64,000 nt of DNA from Mycolicibacterium sphagni (GTDB lineage: Bacteria > Actinomycetota > Actinomycetes > Mycobacteriales > Mycobacteriaceae). Location: positions 61,845 to 125,844 of the forward strand of contig NZ_NOZR01000020.1 in the NCBI RefSeq assembly GCF_002250655.1, read 5' to 3'. The notes under the pieces were generated by a model. That model made no database searches. It had not been told where the DNA came from and saw only the letters and a list, made by a program, of their open reading frames with translations. Shown here in pieces: positions 59,836 to 64,000 of this stretch. Each line of letters starts with the position of its first letter. The stretch's first letter is position 1. Both the position numbers and the translations under genes were made by a program.

Positions 59836-60263
59836 CCCGCGTCTGGCCTGCCGATCGCGTGTGGGCGACCGGAATCGTGTACGCCGCTGCGACGGATGAA
59901 GGTCATGGCCCTGGTCTTGAGGCGCCAGCCGCCGGCAGTGCGCAGGTAGGTGTCCTTGTAGTAGCCGATGCGCATGTCATGGGCCGAGTGCTCGATAAAA
60001 CACAGCGGCTGCGTGCCGGTCGCGGTGTCCGCACCTTCGGTGAGCTCGACCAGCGACGTGCCGGTCATGAACAGGCCCTTCGGCGCGGCGTCCACCAATT
60101 CCGGGAACCGCGACAAGGTGTACGTCGACCCGAATGCGCTGTAGGTGCCGTCCGGAGTGAAGACCGAAATCAGGCCATCGATATCGCCCTGGGTGATGGT
60201 GACGGCATACTTCGCGAGCAGCTGCTGGATCTCGACCAGATCCTCAGTTCGTGACGGTGTCAT
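59832..60263 (-). CDS. SnoaL-like / NTF2-fold protein
   Basis: The 143-residue protein of the cone-shaped NTF2 fold has VEIQQLLAKYAVTITQGDID, LISVFTPDGTYSAFGSTY and YYKDTYLRTAGGWRLKTRAM. Relatives include ketosteroid-isomerase-like and polyketide-cyclase-like enzymes and small subunits of ring-hydroxylating dioxygenases. Given the Rieske oxygenase in the same operon, a dioxygenase beta-subunit-like or isomerase role is plausible. It overlaps both neighbours (20 and 4 bases). Confidence 0.85.
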   Translation of the reverse strand: MTPSRTEDLVEIQQLLAKYAVTITQGDIDGLISVFTPDGTYSAFGSTYTLSRFPELVDAAPKGLFMTGTSLVELTEGADTATGTQPLCFIEHSAHDMRIGYYKDTYLRTAGGWRLKTRAMTFIRRSGVHDSGRPHAIGRPDAG

Positions 60264-61479
60264 TCTTGAAAACCTTACCCGCTTTCATTACAAAATTGAC
60301 CTTTTGTGTAACGCTGATGTCCTGCAGTGGATCGCCGGGCACGGCGATGATGTCGGCGAGCAGACCCTCGGCGATCCGGCCCCGATCGGTGACGTTGATC
60401 AGTTCCGCACAGACCACGGTGGCCGCCCGGAGCACCGCGGCAGGCGGCATGCCCCATTCCACCAGGGTCACCAGTTCGTCGGCGTTCTTGCCGTGCGGGA
60501 TGGCGGGTGCGTCGGTGCCGACGGCGATCTTCACCCCTGCTTCGTACGCGGCCTTGATCGACGTCTCCGCCTTCGGGAACATCTCGGCGGCCTTGTCCTG
60601 CAACACCTTCGGCGCGTGGGATACATCCATTGCCTGGGCCAGCCGGCGAGTGGTCACCAGGAACCGGTCGTTGTCGACGAGCGCCTGGATCGCTTCGTCG
60701 TCCATCAGGAAGCCGTGCTCGATGCAATCGATCCCGCACGCCACCGCATGTTTGACGGCCTCGGCGCCATGGGTGTGCGCAGCCACCCGTAGCCCGCGCC
60801 GATGTGCCTCGTCGACGATCGCGCGCAGCTCTTCGTCCGAATAGTGTTGTGCGCCGGCCTCGCCGGTCAGCGACATGACACCGCCGGAGACGCACACCTT
60901 GATCAGCTGTGCCCCGTGCTTGATCTGGTAACGCACCGCCTTGCGGACCTCGTCTACTCCGTTGGCGATACCTTCCTCGACCGTCAGTTCGAGCGCGCCG
61001 GGCATGAACGCGGCGAACATCGTCGGGTCCAGATGGCCGCCGGTCGGGGTGATGGCATGGCCGGCCGGGACGATACGCGGACCTTCGATCCAGCCTGCGT
61101 CGATGGCCTTGCCCAGCGCGACGTCGAGCAGGTATCCGCCCGTTTTTACGAACAGGCCGAGGTTGCGCACCGTGGTGAACCCCGCATACAGCGTGCGGCG
61201 GGCATTGCCTACCGCACGAAGCACGCGGGTCGGCGGGTCATCCTGAACCTGGGACAGGCCGGGGTTCTCACCACGGCCGCCCATGAGGAGGTTGACCTCC
61301 ATGTCCATCAGGCCGGGCAGCAGGATTGAGTCCCCGAGATCGATGACGGAGTCTTGGGCACCCGCGCGGGCGCCCTCACCCACGGCGACGATCCGGTCAC
61401 CGTCCACCTTCACGATGCCGGGGCGGACGATTACGCCCGCGTCGACGTCGACGTACCCGGCAGCCTTCAGGGTCAGCAC
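60244..61479 (-). CDS. Imidazolonepropionase/prolidase-like amidohydrolase with altered metal site
   Basis: The 411-residue protein starts at a GTG at 61479; the longer ORF is a shadow. Amidohydrolase-1 landmarks are LPGLMDM, IKVCVSGGVM, RVAAHTHGAEAV, IEHGFLMDDEA and AVGTDAP, followed by the C-terminal small domain. The first metal motif, normally HxH after PGLxD, reads MEVNLL (Glu and Asn), so the alpha-metal site is altered or absent. It may be mononuclear or have another function. It lies 2 bases after the 109-residue gene in the Rieske operon. Confidence 0.83.
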   Translation of the reverse strand: MLTLKAAGYVDVDAGVIVRPGIVKVDGDRIVAVGEGARAGAQDSVIDLGDSILLPGLMDMEVNLLMGGRGENPGLSQVQDDPPTRVLRAVGNARRTLYAGFTTVRNLGLFVKTGGYLLDVALGKAIDAGWIEGPRIVPAGHAITPTGGHLDPTMFAAFMPGALELTVEEGIANGVDEVRKAVRYQIKHGAQLIKVCVSGGVMSLTGEAGAQHYSDEELRAIVDEAHRRGLRVAAHTHGAEAVKHAVACGIDCIEHGFLMDDEAIQALVDNDRFLVTTRRLAQAMDVSHAPKVLQDKAAEMFPKAETSIKAAYEAGVKIAVGTDAPAIPHGKNADELVTLVEWGMPPAAVLRAATVVCAELINVTDRGRIAEGLLADIIAVPGDPLQDISVTQKVNFVMKAGKVFKNDTVTN

Positions 61480-61481
61480 GC

Positions 61482-61811
61482 TCAGACCACCGGCTCCTTG
61501 ATGAGTCTGATATAGGCGGCACCGCTGTCGAGCACCCGGGGCTGCTTCCACACCTCGATGGGGAAACTCACCTGGACGATCGACTGCCCCAGATGGACAA
61601 GGGCTTTGGCGTCCTCCGGCATGCCCTTGAGAGGGAAGCGGGCATCGACGTACACCATGATGTCTTCCAGCCGTTCTATCCCGGCGTCGTACAGCTCCTG
61701 CATCTCGTCCATTGTCGAGCTCAGCCGCTTCTGGTAGCGCTCTTCCTCGGTGGGCAAGCACCAGTCGCTGAAGCGCTCCAGGTCAGCGAATTCTTCTGGC
61801 AGCTTAGGCAT
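61482..61811 (-). CDS. Hypothetical acidic protein, Rieske-oxygenase neighbour
   Basis: The 109-residue soluble protein is unrecognised. It is acidic, with a helical middle (STMDEMQELYDAGIERLEDI) and a beta-rich end (AAYIRLIKEPVV). Its start overlaps the Rieske gene's stop by eight bases. Tight coupling suggests an accessory or small subunit of that oxygenase. Confidence 0.65.
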   Translation of the reverse strand: MPKLPEEFADLERFSDWCLPTEEERYQKRLSSTMDEMQELYDAGIERLEDIMVYVDARFPLKGMPEDAKALVHLGQSIVQVSFPIEVWKQPRVLDSGAAYIRLIKEPVV

Positions 61812-63150
61812 TTGCTGGATCCTTTTCTTGAGCCTTCGCGCTCAGTGCGGCGGAGCTGTTGCCGTTTCCGTTCCCGTTGGCCAATGATTCTTTGTACCTG
61901 TCCACATACTGGTGCGCAGTCATATGCAGATGACGCAGCAGGATTTCCTGATCACACAGCGGGAAGTCCTTGATGACTCCGGTGCCGATCTGCGTTTGGG
62001 TGGCCTCGAGCGTGTTGGCGTCTTGGAACGCGTATTCCTTGAAGGTCACGGCCGCCAGCTCCTGCGAGAGCCGCTGGCGCAGATTGGTGGGAGGCACGAA
62101 GTACAGGTCGGCTTCGAAGATGTGCTTGTCCACCGCGGTGGGCCAGTAGTTGTAGGTCAGGTACCAACCTGGCGCCCAGAACAGCAGCGTGAAGTTGGGG
62201 AAGAACTCGAATGAGTCAGTGCCCCAAGTCTTGTGGCGACCGGGATTGATGGCCGGCGGCAACTCCTCGGGCAGGACGCCCTTGATGTCCGGCCGGTCCC
62301 ACGGCCCGAACAGGCCGCTGTGCAGGATCCGCTCGATGGGCTTGACCATGTTGAGATCCTTGGGCGGGCTCATGCCACCCCACGACGACACCATCGAGTG
62401 GTCACCCTTGATGTCGTAGGCCAGTGCCTCGAAGCCGAACTTCGCCAGCTTCTCGGCCTCTTCGCGCTCCGCCTGCTTCATATGCAAGATCGGTGCGTGA
62501 TAGAACTCGGTGAACGCGTCGATGAACAGCTTCCAGTTCGCGTTGACCTCCGAGCGATAGCTGTAGTGCTCGGTCATCTCGTGGAACGGGTAGCCCTCGA
62601 GGCCCTCGGCGAACTCGCCCAGGTACTCCCGCAACGGAATGGCGTTGTCGTCGAAGTTGACGAAAATGAAGCCTTCCCACACCTCGCAGCGCACGGGTAC
62701 CAGCCCGTAGTCGGCCTTGTCGACATCGAAGAACTCGCCCTCCTGCTGGATGAAGGTCAGGTCACCCTTCAGCGAGTAGCGCCACGCGTGGTACTTGCAG
62801 GTGAACTGGCGGCAGGTGCCGGAGACCTCTTCGCCCGGATAGTCGTTCCAGACCAGCTTGTTACCGCGGTGGCGGCAGAAGTTGTAGAACGCCCGGATCT
62901 CGTCGCCGTCGTTGACGATGATGATCGACACACCGGGGCCGACCGACGGCAGCTCACGGGTGACGTAGTTGCCCTTTTTGGGGATGAGCTCCACGCGGCC
63001 CATCTGAAGCCAGGTCTTCTTGAAGATCGCCTGCTGCTCGAGCTTCCACTGTTCGGGGTCGATCGAGTCGGTGTAATCGACCGGACCGGTGCCCAGTTCG
63101 GGCCAGTTCTCGGTCCAGCTACCGGCAGCCGGCTTCGGAAAAAATGCCAC
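61804..63150 (-). CDS. Rieske ring-hydroxylating oxygenase, large (alpha) subunit
   Basis: The 448-residue protein has a Rieske domain with FCRHRGN (Cys92, His94) and CKYHAW (Cys118, His121). The catalytic domain has DAFTEFYHAPILHM, which contains the histidines expected to bind the mononuclear iron. The C-terminus is a low-complexity Asn-Gly/Ala/Lys tail. It should hydroxylate an aromatic or alicyclic ring, or demethylate. The ferredoxin at 50742 is a likely electron donor. It is second gene of the 63685-57891 operon. Confidence 0.93.
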   Translation of the reverse strand: MAFFPKPAAGSWTENWPELGTGPVDYTDSIDPEQWKLEQQAIFKKTWLQMGRVELIPKKGNYVTRELPSVGPGVSIIIVNDGDEIRAFYNFCRHRGNKLVWNDYPGEEVSGTCRQFTCKYHAWRYSLKGDLTFIQQEGEFFDVDKADYGLVPVRCEVWEGFIFVNFDDNAIPLREYLGEFAEGLEGYPFHEMTEHYSYRSEVNANWKLFIDAFTEFYHAPILHMKQAEREEAEKLAKFGFEALAYDIKGDHSMVSSWGGMSPPKDLNMVKPIERILHSGLFGPWDRPDIKGVLPEELPPAINPGRHKTWGTDSFEFFPNFTLLFWAPGWYLTYNYWPTAVDKHIFEADLYFVPPTNLRQRLSQELAAVTFKEYAFQDANTLEATQTQIGTGVIKDFPLCDQEILLRHLHMTAHQYVDRYKESLANGNGNGNSSAALSAKAQEKDPANA

Positions 63151-63154
63151 GTAC

Positions 63155-63685
63155 TTACCTTTCGTTCTCGAGCTGTACGCCGAAAGTGTTGAATGCCATG
63201 GCCAACATGCCGTAGGACCCGACGGTGAAGACGAAGTCCATGCATTGGCGCTCGCTGAGGTGCTCGCCGAGCGCGGCCCAGGTTTGGTCGCTGAGATTGG
63301 AGTTGTCCTCGAGTTCGTCGGTGGCCTTGACCACCAGCCGGTCGAGTTCGTCGTTGGCCTCGCCGCGCTGGATCGCCGCCACGTCGGCGTCGCCCAGCCC
63401 TTCCGCCTTGGCCATCTCGACGTGGTGCTCCCACTCGTAGGCGCAGTTGCGACGATGGGCCACTCTCAGCACCGCGACCTCGCGCAGCCGGGCCGGCAGG
63501 GTGGAGCGGAAGAGGAGATAGACGTTGAAGCCCAGGTACGCCTTGGTGAGGTCGGGGTGCCGCACGAGGGTGGACAGCGCTGTTCCGGCACCCTCGGGGT
63601 TCTGCCGGTCGCGCGGCAGCATGCCCTTCAGTGCGGACTGCACCTCGTCGTCCCACTGCTCCGCTGGTAGCGGCGTCAGGCGCAC
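63155..63685 (-). CDS. Carboxymuconolactone-decarboxylase (AhpD-like) family protein
   Basis: The 176-residue all-helical protein uses a GTG at 63685 with AGGGGG seven bases upstream; the longer frame runs through the operator. The CMD signature region is LREVAVLRVAHRRNCAYEWE, then HHVEMAKAEGL, with a single Cys rather than the CxxC of AhpD peroxidases. It is more like a lactone decarboxylase or isomerase. It is first in the Rieske operon behind operator site 5. Confidence 0.85.
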   Translation of the reverse strand: MRLTPLPAEQWDDEVQSALKGMLPRDRQNPEGAGTALSTLVRHPDLTKAYLGFNVYLLFRSTLPARLREVAVLRVAHRRNCAYEWEHHVEMAKAEGLGDADVAAIQRGEANDELDRLVVKATDELEDNSNLSDQTWAALGEHLSERQCMDFVFTVGSYGMLAMAFNTFGVQLENER

Positions 63686-63706
63686 CGGTAACCCCCTCTC
63701 AAGTTG

Positions 63707-63721
63707 GAGAATCCCATTCTC
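63707..63721. promoter_or_regulatory. GAGAA-N5-TTCTC operator, site 5
   Basis: GAGAA-TCCCA-TTCTC lies 22 bases upstream of the CMD-family start, in front of the seven-gene Rieske operon. A perfect TATCCGGATA palindrome (63723-63732) is adjacent. Confidence 0.8.
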
Positions 63722-63876
63722 ATATCCGGATAACAGATTTCCATGATCTTGCCGCAAGGTCAATCCCCGGGTGTGAGCAGGCCGGAAAATCCGAGGTCGA
63801 CCAGGCGTGTCGGGTCCCCAGCCTACGGCCACGACGCACCGGTAAGGCGTTTACCGGATGTTGATTCTCGCGGAAT

Positions 63877-63891
63877 GAGAAGCTAGTTTCC
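63877..63891. promoter_or_regulatory. Degenerate GAGAA operator before the right-end amidohydrolase
   Basis: GAGAA-GCTAG-TTTCC keeps the left arm and 3 of 5 right-arm bases of the block palindrome. It is 32 bases upstream of the ATG at 63923. An inverted TTCTC lies at 63865-63869. Confidence 0.4.
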
Positions 63892-63922
63892 AGTAGAGAC
63901 GGCCGCGACGGAAGGAGCCGCT

Positions 63923-64000
63923 ATGCGCAAAGAGGACATGATTCTGATCAGCGTCGATGACCATATCGTCGAGCCGCCTGACATGTTCAAGAATCACTTG
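63923..64000 (+). CDS. Amidohydrolase-2 family protein (N-terminus only, cut by window edge)
   Basis: Only 26 residues are in the window, after a good GAAGGAG ribosome-binding site. The segment ILISVDDHIVEPPDMF is nearly the same as the start of the amidohydrolase at 715-2007 (VLVSVDDHVVEPPNLF), including the DDHxVEPP metal motif. The two are therefore homologues placed at the outer ends of the two catabolic blocks. It is divergent from the Rieske operon. Confidence 0.85.
   Translation, partial: MRKEDMILISVDDHIVEPPDMFKNHL

Noticed and set aside
44433..63721. KstR or KstR2 binding sites as explanation of the palindromes
   Set aside because: The arms (GAGAA/TTCTC with 5-base spacer) do not match the consensus sites of those regulators as I know them.
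1..64000. Horizontal island with integrase, IS or tRNA attachment site
   Set aside because: I saw no transposase, integrase, tRNA gene or flanking direct repeat; base composition looks uniform by eye.

Overview
The window is high-GC actinobacterial DNA, most likely from a non-tuberculous Mycobacterium/Mycolicibacterium. The evidence is two tandem MspA-family porin genes, a glycine-rich PGRS-like surface protein, many short-leader or leaderless starts, and a dense collection of FadE/FadD-type lipid genes. I found no rRNA, tRNA, insertion sequence, CRISPR array or phage gene. Coding is very dense and many genes overlap by 1-20 bases.

Region 1 (1-28.2 kb) is a catabolic block. It holds an amidohydrolase, a fused two-domain acyl-CoA dehydrogenase (ACAD), two acyl-CoA synthetases, a crotonase, two atypical thiolases (one paired with a DUF35 protein), two ACAD pairs, several SDRs, a Rieske oxygenase with an aldehyde dehydrogenase and an F420-type oxidoreductase, and an operon of Baeyer-Villiger monooxygenase, SDR and amidohydrolase. 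It has two TetR regulators and one GntR regulator. A 27-bp element of the form GTTACA-N14-TGTAAAC occurs in front of the TetR gene at 9.9 kb, its neighbour at 9.25 kb and the distant monooxygenase operon at 27.6 kb, and so defines a small regulon. A TTACTA-type element is shared by the GntR promoter and the two large operons that flank it. A decayed duplicate of the 21.2-kb thiolase lies at 27.9-28.2 kb.

Region 2 (28.3-42.8 kb) is mainly cell envelope: two very small genes, a CocE-type lipoprotein hydrolase, a large YbhN-like membrane protein with a pseudokinase-like centre, a split chromate-family transporter, a phospholipase-D-like protein, two paralogous secreted Pro/Gln-rich proteins, two MspA porins, a secreted protein, the PGRS-like protein and small exported or anchored proteins.

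Region 3 (42.9-64 kb) is a second catabolic block. Five perfect GAGAA-N5-TTCTC palindromes stand in front of its transcription units, including the block's only regulator gene, a TetR at 57.7 kb. At its centre is a split coenzyme-B12 acyl-CoA mutase (large subunit, small B12 subunit, MeaB chaperone) whose active-site residues differ from the methylmalonyl-, isobutyryl- and 2-hydroxyisobutyryl-CoA mutases. Around it are acetoacetyl-CoA synthetase, ALDH, an F420-type oxidoreductase, CoA transferase, ferredoxin, acyl-CoA ligase, two ACAD pairs, a crotonase lacking the usual glutamates, a type-II 3-hydroxyacyl-CoA dehydrogenase, a SnoaL-like protein, an amidohydrolase lacking the HxH motif, a Rieske oxygenase and a CMD-family protein. 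The window ends inside a second copy of the amidohydrolase type seen at 0.7 kb.

My overall inference is two linked pathways for a bulky, probably cyclic or branched compound. Ring hydroxylation and Baeyer-Villiger opening would feed CoA activation, beta-oxidation by heteromeric ACADs and, in region 3, a carbon-skeleton rearrangement. The substrate cannot be named from sequence alone.
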